NCBI GenBank assembly: GCA_016177845.1
Contig: JACOUO010000003.1
Location: 1 to 64,000, forward strand
DNA: 64,000 nt
Direction of reading: 5' to 3'
From: Deltaproteobacteria bacterium
GTDB lineage: Bacteria; Desulfobacterota; GWC2-55-46
Shown: piece by piece, positions 1 through 8,459 of the stretch
How positions within the stretch are numbered: position 1 is the stretch's first letter
How the letters are laid out: every line of letters starts with the position of its first letter
Program-made: the position numbers and the translations under genes
The notes under the pieces: model-generated
Databases searched by the model: none
Told to the model about the DNA's origin: nothing
The model's input: the letters and a program-made list of their open reading frames with translations, nothing else

Positions 1-337
1 GGAAAACACCTAAGTCATCATTGTAAGCAGATTGAAAGCAATCTGTTTTTTACCCCTCACCCCAGCCCTCTCCCACAAGGGGAGATGGGGGGATACATTT
101 AAGCTCAATCGTATCAAATCCGTCATTCCCGAATGCTTCTATCGGGTATCTACTTTTAAAAATACTGGATTCCCGCTTTCGCGGGAATGACCATCTCTTA
201 AAGCTGTCATTGCGAACGGAGTGAAGCAATCTGCTTTTTCTTCACACCCAACCATCTCAAGCCGTCATTCCCGAATGTCCCTATCGGGAATCCATGAGTA
301 TAATCTTCTGGAGGGGATTAAGGGAAGGTGGCTTGCT
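1..337. other. Gene-free window edge with dispersed repeats
   Basis: No credible coding sequence is visible. The stretch holds copies of two dispersed repeat families also found elsewhere in the window. One is a palindromic unit at 122-191, beginning GTCATTCCCGAATG and ending GCGGGAATGAC, with a half copy at 264-293. The other is a GTCATTGCGAACGGAGTGAAGCAATC-type unit at 206-233. They lie downstream of the minus-strand gene thiL. Confidence 0.7.
122..191. repeat. Dispersed palindromic repeat unit
   Basis: The unit has GTCATTCCCGAATG at the left and GCGGGAATGAC at the right, inverted copies of one another. Further units are at 5693-5764, 34332-34401, 39608-39677, 39798-39867 and 59460-59530 (inverse). 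Each lies between genes. Confidence 0.8.
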
Positions 338-1354
338 CTAAAAATGCTCAAATCCCAGCTTTTCGACCTTTATCGGTAAGCCGTGCTCATCGATTACGGT
401 TATGACCTTGTTTTTATCCTTAAGCGGGGTAATCCTGCCTATGGGCGTTATCGGGAGTTTTAGCTTTTTTGAAAGAGAGGCGATTTTTTTTGAATTTTCC
501 TCAGGAGAGGTAAAGAGCAGTTCGTAATCCTCGCCTCCAGAGAGGGCAAGGTTTAACAGGGCATTTTTACTGATGCCCGAAAATTTCCTGAAATCCGCCG
601 AGGTCGGCAGTTTATAAAGCTCGATTATTGCCGCAGCCTTACTTTCCAGGCACAGCCGCTTCAGGTCAAGGGCAAGCCCGTCGCTTATGTCCATCATGGC
701 TGAGGCAAGTTTCTTTTTTGCGAGTTGGTCTCCTGCCTCTACCCTTGGCGCAGGGTCTAAATGCCTGAGTACGGCATTTTTGAAAGGCCCTTTCTTTATT
801 GCGTCCTTGCCGTGGCTCTTAAGCGCCTTTAGCCCCAGCGCAGAGTCTCCGAGCGTGCCTGTGACATAGATAATATCACCGGGCCTTGCTCCGCTCCTGT
901 AGACGACCTTGTCTTTTTGCGCCTCTCCAAGGACAGTTGTAGAGACCATCATCTTGCCTTCAGTGCGAGCGGTATTGCCTCCGGCAAGGATTGCCCCGCA
1001 CTCTCTTGCGGCATCGTCGATGCCCCTGTAAAGCTCATCGAGAAATCCCTTTGTGGTATTCTCAGGCAGTGCTATTGATACAAGGAAAAAAAGCGCAGCG
1101 CCACCCATGGCGGCGATATCCGATACTGATATGTTAAGTGATTTTCTGCCCAGAAAGTATGGAGGGGTGTAGCTGAGCCTGAAATGCGTATCTTCTATGA
1201 GGATATCGGTTGTGGCGAGCTGTACTTTATCACCGCGCTGAAAGGTCACGCTGGTGTCATCCCCGATTCCTTTTATAAGGCGGGGGTGCTTTCGCGAGAA
1301 CCTTTCAGCAAGTGATCTTATTATCTCTTCTTCGCCAAGTTTTTTAAGGAACAT
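338..1354 (-). CDS. thiL: Thiamine-monophosphate kinase ThiL
   Basis: ThiL phosphorylates thiamine monophosphate with ATP to give thiamine diphosphate, the last step of cofactor synthesis, in the cytoplasm. The 338-residue protein shows the family's metal and ATP motifs in order: GDD near residue 31, SDIAAMGG near 78, GGNT at 125-128 (most relatives have GGDT), DISDG at 222-226 and GEDYEL at 274-279. Length is normal for the family. It is the last gene of a minus-strand group hsp20-lon-thiL, separated from lon by about 110 bp, so co-transcription is possible but unproven. A second thiamine gene, thiE, lies at 18590. No TPP riboswitch is visible nearby. Confidence 0.95.
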   Translation of the reverse strand: MFLKKLGEEEIIRSLAERFSRKHPRLIKGIGDDTSVTFQRGDKVQLATTDILIEDTHFRLSYTPPYFLGRKSLNISVSDIAAMGGAALFFLVSIALPENTTKGFLDELYRGIDDAARECGAILAGGNTARTEGKMMVSTTVLGEAQKDKVVYRSGARPGDIIYVTGTLGDSALGLKALKSHGKDAIKKGPFKNAVLRHLDPAPRVEAGDQLAKKKLASAMMDISDGLALDLKRLCLESKAAAIIELYKLPTSADFRKFSGISKNALLNLALSGGEDYELLFTSPEENSKKIASLSKKLKLPITPIGRITPLKDKNKVITVIDEHGLPIKVEKLGFEHF

Positions 1355-1462
1355 TATCCACCGACCGTCTGCATTTCCGTGTTTTTTGGCCGGAACCGCC
1401 GGCCTTTATGCCCTTTGAGGGCTAATTTAATATACACGAATGGCAATGGCGGTCAACGGTTT

Positions 1463-3874
1463 TTAAGCCCTTGCGTGTTTGCCTTTGATAGCTGTTTTGG
1501 GCTTCTTGGGAGGCGCTTTTTTGGGCGCTTTTGCCTTTTTGAACACTATCTTAAGCACATCATCCACATGCTTTACCAATACGAAGTTGACCTTCTTCCT
1601 CATCTCCTTGGGTATCTCTTCGATATCCTTCTTGTTCCTGTCAGGGATGATGACGGTCTTCATCTTTGCCCTGAGGGCCGCAAGGCACTTTTCCTTGATG
1701 CCTCCGACAGGCAGTACCCTTCCCCTCAAGGTTATCTCGCCGGTCATGGCGATTTCCTTGTCAATGGGCCTCTGTGTAAGCGCGGATATCAAGGCTGCCG
1801 CCATTGTTATGCCTGCCGAGGGGCCGTCTTTCGGTATCGCTCCCGCCGGCACATGGAGGTGGATATCAAGGTCTTTGTAGAAATCAGGCTTAAGCCCGAA
1901 GACGCTTGCCCTTGAACGGGCATAGCTTAAAGCGGCATGCGCTGACTCTTTCATGACATCTCCAAGATGCCCTGTAAGGGTAAGCTGTCCCTTGCCGTTC
2001 ATTATCGTAGCTTCTATATGGAGTATCTCTCCTCCTACAGGCGTCCATGCAAGCCCTGTTGCCACGCCTACCTCATCGACTTCCTGCTCTGTCTCAGGCA
2101 GGAATTTCACTATTCCAAGGAACTCATGGAGGTTCTTGGCTGTGATGGTAGTAGTGCCTGTTTTGCCTGAAGCGACCTTTTTGGCTACTTTTCTGCAAAG
2201 GGCGGCTACTTCACGCTCAAGATTCCTTAAGCCTGCCTCTCTGGTGTAACCTGAGATGATGAGCCTTAAGGCGTCATCATGCAACACAAGATGCTTCTTG
2301 GTGAGGCCGTGCTCCTTAAGCTGCCTCTGTACGATGAACTTCTTGGCTATCTCTATCTTCTCCTCCTCGGTATAGCCCGGAAGAGTGATAAGCTCCATCC
2401 TGTCCAGCAAAGGCTCAGGGATGGGGTCAGCCATGTTGGCGGTCGTTATGAACATTACCTTTGAAAGGTCAAAAGGCACATTAAGGTAATGGTCGCTGAA
2501 GGCGTAGTTCTGCTCAGGGTCAAGCACCTCAAGAAGCGCTGAGGACGGGTCTCCCCTGAAGTCCATGCCTATTTTATCTATCTCATCCATCATGAAGACA
2601 GGGTTATTGGTGCCTGCCTGCTTCATGCCCTGAATGATCCTGCCCGGAAGCGCACCAACATATGTGCGCCTGTGGCCTCTTATCTCAGCCTCGTCCTTTA
2701 TGCCTCCAAGGGATATCCTCACGAAGCTCCTGCCCATTGCCTTTGCGATGGAGCGTCCAAGGGAGGTCTTGCCTACTCCCGGAGGGCCTACGAAACAGAG
2801 TATCGGGCCCTTGGTCTTTTTCTGGAGCTTTCTTACTGCAAGATATTCGAGGATTCTCTCTTTTATCTTCTCAAGGTCATAGTGGTCCGTATCAAGCACC
2901 TCTTTTGCCTTGTCTATGTCGATGGTGTCTTTGGTCTGTTTTGCCCACGGCAGGTCTATCAGCCACTCAAGATATGTCCTGATGAGCGCCGCTTCAGCGG
3001 CGTCAGGGTGCATCATCTCAAGCCTGTCAGCCTGTTTGTACGCCTCTTTTTCGACTTCAGGGGGCATCTTGCACTTGCGTATCTTCTCCCTGAACTCATC
3101 CATCTCCTCGGTGACTTCTTCGATGTCGCCGAGCTCGTTCTTGATAGCCCTCATCTGCTCACGCAGATAATACTCACGCTGGCTCTTGTCCATCTCCTCT
3201 TTTGCCTGAGACTGGATCTTGACCTGCATCTGGGCGACCTGAAGCTCTTTTACAAGAAATTCGCTTACCTTCTCAAGCCTTTTTACCGGGTCGAGAGTTT
3301 CAAGGATGAGCTGTGCTTCATCTATCTTAAGCCCCAGATTCGCGGCTACAAGGTCTGCCATGCGGCCAGGGTCCTGGATATTGTCGAGGACCATCATCAC
3401 TTCCTGGAAAGCGACCTTGCCAAGGGAGGAAAGCTTCTCAAGCTGCTCTTTTACATTACGCATCAGGGCCTCTATTTCAAGGGAGACCTCTGCCGCGGTT
3501 TCTTTTATCTTTGAGATACTTACATTATATGAGGGCCTTGTCTGCTGGAATTCCTTCACAGAGCCCCTTGTGAGCCCCTGTACCAGTATCTTTACCCTTC
3601 CGTCAGGCAGCTTGAGCATGCGCATTATCATGCACACCGTGCCTGATGTGTAGAGGTCTTCCGGCTCAGGGTCTTCTTTTGAAACATCCCTCTGGGTTGC
3701 CGTGAATATAAGCCTGTCTTTGGTAAGGGCTGAGTCAACAGCGTTTATGGAGCGCTCCCTTCCTACAAAAAGAGGCACTATCATAAATGGGAAGATGACT
3801 ACGTCCCTGACGGGCAGAAGCGGCAGCACTTCGGGTATTACCAGCTGTTCTTCATCTCTTTTTTCTTCAGCCAT
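1463..3874 (-). CDS. lon: ATP-dependent protease Lon
   Basis: Lon is the cytoplasmic ATP-driven serine protease that removes misfolded and regulatory proteins. The 803-residue protein has an N-terminal substrate-recognition domain (about 15-210), a coiled-coil linker (to about 300), an AAA+ module with Walker A GPPGVGKT at 363-370, and a C-terminal protease domain with the serine motif KDGPSAG and the lysine motif GGIKEKCLAALRAK. Family length is about 780-820. After the protease domain there is a tail of roughly 25 residues rich in Lys, Pro and Ala, which is not part of the conserved fold. It lies 19 bp downstream of the small heat-shock gene, so the two are probably one stress-response transcript. 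Confidence 0.97.
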   Translation of the reverse strand: MAEEKRDEEQLVIPEVLPLLPVRDVVIFPFMIVPLFVGRERSINAVDSALTKDRLIFTATQRDVSKEDPEPEDLYTSGTVCMIMRMLKLPDGRVKILVQGLTRGSVKEFQQTRPSYNVSISKIKETAAEVSLEIEALMRNVKEQLEKLSSLGKVAFQEVMMVLDNIQDPGRMADLVAANLGLKIDEAQLILETLDPVKRLEKVSEFLVKELQVAQMQVKIQSQAKEEMDKSQREYYLREQMRAIKNELGDIEEVTEEMDEFREKIRKCKMPPEVEKEAYKQADRLEMMHPDAAEAALIRTYLEWLIDLPWAKQTKDTIDIDKAKEVLDTDHYDLEKIKERILEYLAVRKLQKKTKGPILCFVGPPGVGKTSLGRSIAKAMGRSFVRISLGGIKDEAEIRGHRRTYVGALPGRIIQGMKQAGTNNPVFMMDEIDKIGMDFRGDPSSALLEVLDPEQNYAFSDHYLNVPFDLSKVMFITTANMADPIPEPLLDRMELITLPGYTEEEKIEIAKKFIVQRQLKEHGLTKKHLVLHDDALRLIISGYTREAGLRNLEREVAALCRKVAKKVASGKTGTTTITAKNLHEFLGIVKFLPETEQEVDEVGVATGLAWTPVGGEILHIEATIMNGKGQLTLTGHLGDVMKESAHAALSYARSRASVFGLKPDFYKDLDIHLHVPAGAIPKDGPSAGITMAAALISALTQRPIDKEIAMTGEITLRGRVLPVGGIKEKCLAALRAKMKTVIIPDRNKKDIEEIPKEMRKKVNFVLVKHVDDVLKIVFKKAKAPKKAPPKKPKTAIKGKHARA

Positions 3875-3893
3875 TACTTATATCCTCGCTTTA

Positions 3894-4349
3894 TTATATG
3901 GATTCTATGGGCACGCGTTTTGTTTCGCGGCGCTTATCTTCTATCCTCGGGATAGAAATAGTGAGAAGGCCGTTTTTGTAAACAGCCTTTATTTTCTCGG
4001 TATCAACAGGGAAAGGTATCTCCATTGTCCTGAAAAGCCTTCCGAAAGACCTTTCCATGCACACATAATTTATCTTATCTTCTTCGAAACATTCGAATTT
4101 AAGGGCCCTTATCGTGAGATTGTTCTTATAGATCGATATCTCGATATCCTGTTTCCTTACCCCCGGCAGTTCAACTTCCACTACGACCTCGGCAGGGGTT
4201 GAGAACATGTCGATATTGGGGATATGCGTTATTGGCTCAGGTTCGGAAAATATGCCGGTATCTTCCAGCCCCTCGAATATGAACTGATTGAGATTGTCAA
4301 TTTCAACCGAAGGGAGGGTGCCGGGCGTTTTCTTGGATATCTTGGCCAT
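3894..4349 (-). CDS. Hsp20/alpha-crystallin family small heat-shock protein
   Basis: This is a 151-residue holdase chaperone that binds unfolding proteins without ATP. The central part (about 45-140) fits the alpha-crystallin beta-sandwich: VEVELPGVRKQDIEISI, then a RSFGRLFRTMEIP segment and a closing NGLLTISIPR strand. The N-terminal 40 residues are variable, as usual. It ends in basic residues and lacks an obvious I-x-I tail motif beyond VPIESI. It is the first gene before lon on the minus strand with a 19 bp gap, which suggests heat-stress co-regulation. No CIRCE-like operator is visible upstream. Confidence 0.92.
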   Translation of the reverse strand: MAKISKKTPGTLPSVEIDNLNQFIFEGLEDTGIFSEPEPITHIPNIDMFSTPAEVVVEVELPGVRKQDIEISIYKNNLTIRALKFECFEEDKINYVCMERSFGRLFRTMEIPFPVDTEKIKAVYKNGLLTISIPRIEDKRRETKRVPIESI

Positions 4350-4628
4350 ATACTCTTTTACCTCAACTGGTCTTAACGAAATAGTATATCATAATTGGCC
4401 TGTACATATATAGAGAGGAAATGAAAAAACGGGAGTGGCCTGAAAAAAAATCAATTAAGGAAGCTCTGATTAATTCTCGTTTCTGCTGTCATTGCGAGAA
4501 GTGAAACGACGAAGCAATCTCTAACTCTGCGTGATTTGCCTGAAAACGAGATTGCTTTGCTGCGCTCGCAAAGACTACTCAATAAATTAGTCAGAGGTTC
4601 CTTAACAAACAAGGACTTACAAAGAGAT
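4350..4628. other. Intergenic region with a palindromic repeat
   Basis: No gene is supported. Positions 4488-4574 hold a long imperfect inverted repeat: GTCATTGCGAGAAG...GAAGCAATCT facing GAGATTGCTTTG...CTCGCAAAGAC. It belongs to the same dispersed family as 8224-8307. Reading frames through it are by-products of the repeat. Confidence 0.6.
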
Positions 4629-5495
4629 TTACAATTTGAGGCCCTTGAGGAACTTCTTGAACTCCGCCCTGAGCTCAGGGCGTTTGAGGGCAAGGGAGAC
4701 ATTCGCCTTCAAAAAGCCGAGCTTATCGCCGGCATCATAACGGCTGCCTTCGAACTCATAGGCATAGATATCCTGAGTGCTGATAAGGATCTTCAGGGCG
4801 TCCGTAAGCTGTATCTCTCCGCCGGAGCCCGGCTGCGTCTTCTCCAGAGCAGGAAATATCCCCGGTGTAAGTATATACCTTCCGATGATGGCGAGGTTGG
4901 AAGGAGGGTTTTTGGGCTTTTCTACAAGGTCAAGCACCTTGTAAACGCCGGGAGCGACCTTTTTGCCTTTTATAACGCCGTAAAGATGGGCCTGGTTCTT
5001 CGGCACCTTCTGCACGGCAAGCACAGTTGATTTGTACTTATCATGCACCTCTATCATCTGCTTCATCGCAGGCACTTTGGCATCGATTATGTCATCGCCT
5101 AAAAATACCGCGAAAGGCTCGTTGTTGATGAGGTTTTTTGTGATGAGTATGGCATGGCCCAGCCCAAGCGGCTTTTTCTGTCTTGTATATGCGAAGTGAA
5201 CAAGCCCTGAGACATTCTCTATCATCTTGAGAAGCTCGAACTTCTCTTTTTCCTGCAGGAGCTTTTCAAGCTCGAAAGAGGTATCGAAGTGGTCTTCAAT
5301 GGCGGTCTTGCCCATGCCTGTGACGATTATTATCTCGGAAAGGCCTGACGCCTTGGCCTCCTCTACCCCGTATTGAATGAGAGGCTTGTCAACAAGCGGG
5401 AGCATTTCCTTAGGTATTGCCTTTGTTGCAGGAAGAAATCTTGTCCCGAAACCGGCGGCAGGGAATACAGCTTTTTTGATTATGGAAGTAGTCAT
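4629..5495 (-). CDS. galU: UTP-glucose-1-phosphate uridylyltransferase GalU
   Basis: GalU makes UDP-glucose from UTP and glucose 1-phosphate for cell-surface polysaccharides. The 288-residue protein begins with the nucleotidyltransferase signature AVFPAAGFGTRFLPATKAIP and the metal/UTP motif KEMLPLVDKPLIQY. Further on are FLGDDII (about 130-136) and LVEKP (about 190), all typical of bacterial GalU. It stands alone on the minus strand, with repeat-rich spacers on both sides. UDP-glucose could feed the glycosyltransferase at 36400; the glycogen synthase at 8460 more usually takes ADP-glucose. Confidence 0.95.
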   Translation of the reverse strand: MTTSIIKKAVFPAAGFGTRFLPATKAIPKEMLPLVDKPLIQYGVEEAKASGLSEIIIVTGMGKTAIEDHFDTSFELEKLLQEKEKFELLKMIENVSGLVHFAYTRQKKPLGLGHAILITKNLINNEPFAVFLGDDIIDAKVPAMKQMIEVHDKYKSTVLAVQKVPKNQAHLYGVIKGKKVAPGVYKVLDLVEKPKNPPSNLAIIGRYILTPGIFPALEKTQPGSGGEIQLTDALKILISTQDIYAYEFEGSRYDAGDKLGFLKANVSLALKRPELRAEFKKFLKGLKL

Positions 5496-5938
5496 ATTTA
5501 CAGAGGATAATAATAAGTTTTTATAAATTAGTCAAGCGTGTGAGATGATTTCCCGGCGGAGTGAAGAAAGTTTTCTAACCGCTGAAATGAATAAAGTTTA
5601 TCTTCAGATTTTTTTTTGTCAATAGGGAGGTGATAAAGGAGAGGGTGAATGGTATTTAAACCCCTCACCCACTCGCTCTCTTTCTTCAAGCCGTCATTCC
5701 CGAATGTCTCTATCGGGAATCCAGTATTTATAAGTATCTGGATCCCCGCTTTCGCGGGACTGACAAACAAACTATTTGCTATCATCTTGCGAGGGCTTTA
5801 GGCGAGTAGGGTGTGCTGTGCCCACCGAAATCCTGTTCCATACGCAATGACCCAAACAGTCGTCATTGCGAACAGAGTGAACCAATCTGTATTTTGATTT
5901 TCTTCTTTGACGGGAGTGAAATTCAGCAGGGAGGAAAA
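5496..5938. other. Repeat-bearing intergenic spacer
   Basis: No gene is supported. The spacer carries a full palindromic unit at 5693-5764 (GTCATTCCCGAATGTC...CTTTCGCGGGACTGAC) and a GTCATTGCGAACAGAG-type unit from 5862. The short frames across it encode the VSPAKAGIQ-type peptide that these repeats always give, and are rejected as genes. Confidence 0.65.
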
Positions 5939-8131
5939 TTACTGCAAAACGGTCAATGAGGCGTACTTGATTATAAGCTTTTTTATCCCGTGGTTTTGAA
6001 AATTTATTGTAACCTTTGTGTCTTCTCCGGTGCCGCTGCGCTCTTTTATGATGCCTGCCCCGAAGGTCGGATGAAGCACTTTCATCCCGACCCTCCACGG
6101 CTGCGGGTCATGGCTTTCATGATAGGTGTGCTCTATCTGGCTGCCTTCGGCAGTATAGTACGGCTCATCAGAGGTAAAAACAGTTTTTGGCCTCTCTTCT
6201 GTTGAAAGGATTGTGATAAGCCCCGGCTCTATTTCATCGATAAACCTTGAGCGAAGCTGGTACCTTGACTCTCCGTAGACATTCCTTGACCTTGCCGAGA
6301 ACAGGAAAAGCTCTTCCCGTGCCCTTGTCATCCCCACATAGCAGAGCCTTCTTTCCTCTTCAAGCTCTTCAGGCTCATTCGCGCTCCTTGAATGAGGGAA
6401 AAGCCCTTCTTCCATGCCTACGAGAAAGACTGCCTTGAACTCAAGCCCCTTTGCTGAATGCAGCGTCATAAGCGTCAGCCTATCGAGTTTTTCTTCATAA
6501 TTATCTATATCACTGATAAGGGCGACCTGATCGAGGAAATCCGAAAGGGTCGCGCCCGGATTGGCTTCCTCAAAATTCCTGATGGCTGAGATGAATTCAA
6601 AGAGGTTCTCAACCCTCTCCATGGCCTCTTCAGTCCCTTCCTCCTGCCACATCATCATGTATCCCGTATCCTCAAGGAACCTTAACGCAAGCTCATGGAG
6701 GCTTAGCCTGCTCAGGTCAAAGCGGAAACTCTCACAGGCCTCAAGAAAGTCCTTTACCCGCGTCTTATTTAGCAGGCCCCTTTCGAGCGCATCCTTGAAT
6801 GCCTCCATAAGGGGTATGCTGTGCTGATTGCTCAGTGCCTGTACCTTTTCAAAGGTGGTCTTGCCGACCCCCCTCGGGGGCGTGTTGATTATGCGCTGCA
6901 GGCTTATCGAGTCATTGGGGTTTGAGATTATCCTCAGGTAAGCGATAGCGTCCTTTATCTCTCGCCTGTCATAGAACCTGACTCCTCCGATGATGACATA
7001 GGGAATGCCTTCACGCATCAATTGCTCTTCAAATACGCGTGACTGTGCATTGGTCCTGTAAAATACGGCAAAGTCCTTGTAAGTAAGGGCATTGTCTGTA
7101 TTAAGCAGGTTTTTAAGCCTTTTTATGACCCTGCGCGCCTCATCGTACTCATCCCTTGCCTCTTCATAGGTAAGGGTAGAGCCTGCGTGGTTATCCGTCC
7201 AGAGGGTCTTGTCAAGGCGTTTCATATTCCTTTGGATTACGGAGTTGGCGGCAGAGAGTATGTTCTTTGTTGAGCGGTAGTTCTGCTCAAGCCTAAGTAC
7301 TGTTGCGTCAGGGTAGTCCTTTTCAAAATCAAGGATATTGGAGATATCAGCCCCCCTCCATGCGTAGATGGACTGATCAGGGTCTCCAACGGCAAGGAGG
7401 TTCCTTGAGCCTGATGCAAGGAGGTTTGTGAAGAGATACTGGGCCTTGTTCGTGTCCTGATACTCATCCACAAGGAGATACTGGAATTTTTCCTTGTATT
7501 CTTCAAGCAACTTCGGGTTTTGCCTGAGCAGGTTTATCGGTTCGCAAATGAGGTCGCCGAAGTCCATACACCCCATCTCCCTCAATTTTTTCTGATAAAG
7601 GGAATAGACCTTTGCAACCCGTTCAGAGAGGAAATCAGTAGCGTATTTGGCAAAATCGATGTGGTTGATGTTCTCGTTCTTAGCCTGATTTATCTTTGAG
7701 AGTATCGCCCTTGGAGCGAATGACTTTTCATTCAGCTTAAGTTCAGCCATGACCTGCTTTACGAGCGAAAGCTGGTCGTCATCACCGTATACTATGAGGT
7801 CTGTCTTGATGCCTGCGGCCTTTGATTCTTTCCTCAGCAGCCGGAGCCCAAGGGAGTGGAATGTGCCCAGCCAAAGGTTGCGGGCCTCAAAACCTATTAG
7901 TTTTTGGAGCCTTTCGCGCATCTCTCCAGCGGCCTTATTGGTAAAAGTAACCGCAAGGATGTTCTCCGGCGCAATCCCGAGCTTCATCACAAGGAAGGCT
8001 ATTCTTGAGGTCAGCACCCTGGTCTTGCCACTGCCTGCGCCTGCAAGTATAAGCAGGGGGCCTTCGCCGAATGTAACCGCTTCAGCCTGCGTGGGATTCA
8101 ATGATTTTAAAAAAGGCACGAATGACTCCAA
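5939..8131 (-). CDS. UvrD/PcrA-type superfamily 1 DNA helicase
   Basis: This is a 3'-5' DNA helicase used in nucleotide-excision and mismatch repair and in clearing replication blocks. The 730-residue protein opens with LNPTQAEAV (Q motif) and Walker A GAGSGKTRVL near 30-40. Then come motif II VDEYQDTN, motif III GDPDQSIYAWRGAD, motif IV EQNYRST and motif VI YVGMTRAREEL. The C-terminus carries the PcrA-like tail (VGMKVLHPTFGAGIIKERSGTG...), which resembles the Tudor-like domain of PcrA that binds RNA polymerase. The length matches PcrA/UvrD. Whether the better name is uvrD or pcrA cannot be settled here. Confidence 0.95.
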   Translation of the reverse strand: MESFVPFLKSLNPTQAEAVTFGEGPLLILAGAGSGKTRVLTSRIAFLVMKLGIAPENILAVTFTNKAAGEMRERLQKLIGFEARNLWLGTFHSLGLRLLRKESKAAGIKTDLIVYGDDDQLSLVKQVMAELKLNEKSFAPRAILSKINQAKNENINHIDFAKYATDFLSERVAKVYSLYQKKLREMGCMDFGDLICEPINLLRQNPKLLEEYKEKFQYLLVDEYQDTNKAQYLFTNLLASGSRNLLAVGDPDQSIYAWRGADISNILDFEKDYPDATVLRLEQNYRSTKNILSAANSVIQRNMKRLDKTLWTDNHAGSTLTYEEARDEYDEARRVIKRLKNLLNTDNALTYKDFAVFYRTNAQSRVFEEQLMREGIPYVIIGGVRFYDRREIKDAIAYLRIISNPNDSISLQRIINTPPRGVGKTTFEKVQALSNQHSIPLMEAFKDALERGLLNKTRVKDFLEACESFRFDLSRLSLHELALRFLEDTGYMMMWQEEGTEEAMERVENLFEFISAIRNFEEANPGATLSDFLDQVALISDIDNYEEKLDRLTLMTLHSAKGLEFKAVFLVGMEEGLFPHSRSANEPEELEEERRLCYVGMTRAREELFLFSARSRNVYGESRYQLRSRFIDEIEPGLITILSTEERPKTVFTSDEPYYTAEGSQIEHTYHESHDPQPWRVGMKVLHPTFGAGIIKERSGTGEDTKVTINFQNHGIKKLIIKYASLTVLQ

Positions 8132-8459
8132 AAAAAGTGAGCAATTATTGGTGGTGATACATCTTAATTTTTAACATAAACCTTTTTCAGAGGCAATAAG
8201 GTTTGGGGGGTGAGGGGTAAATTGTCATTGCGAGGGCTATAAGACCGAAGCAATCTGCATTCCGGTTGGAGGTAAAAACCGGATTGCTTCGCTGCGCTCG
8301 CAATGACAGCGATTTTCTCCCTCTCCCCTTGCGGGAGAGGGTAGGGGTGAGGGGAGTATAATCAATTTATTGAAATCTTTTTTCAAAAAGTTTCAATTTC
8401 AAAGCCTTTTTTGCCCAAACCACTTGAAAGTACATGGTTTTTCTGCTAAGTTTGCCTAT
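8132..8459. other. Divergent spacer with a repeat unit
   Basis: This spacer lies between the divergent helicase and glgA genes. It contains an inverted-repeat unit at 8224-8307 (GTCATTGCGAGGGC... facing ...GCTGCGCTCGCAATGAC). No confident promoter was identified. An open frame extends from 8370 into glgA, but its first 30 codons lack family similarity, so they are treated as upstream sequence. Confidence 0.55.
8224..8307. repeat. Second dispersed repeat family, paired unit
   Basis: GTCATTGCGAGGGC... and ...GCTGCGCTCGCAATGAC are inverted. Similar paired form at 4488-4574; single arms at 206, 5862, 34412, 39694 and 39885. Confidence 0.75.

Noticed and set aside
2672-3514. Long plus-strand frame inside lon (280 codons)
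   Set aside because: It is antisense to an unbroken, well-conserved lon reading frame and has no motif or ribosome site.
8370-8459. Longer glgA start at 8370
   Set aside because: The extra 30 residues have no similarity to the family, while ATG 8460 begins exactly where GlgA proteins begin.
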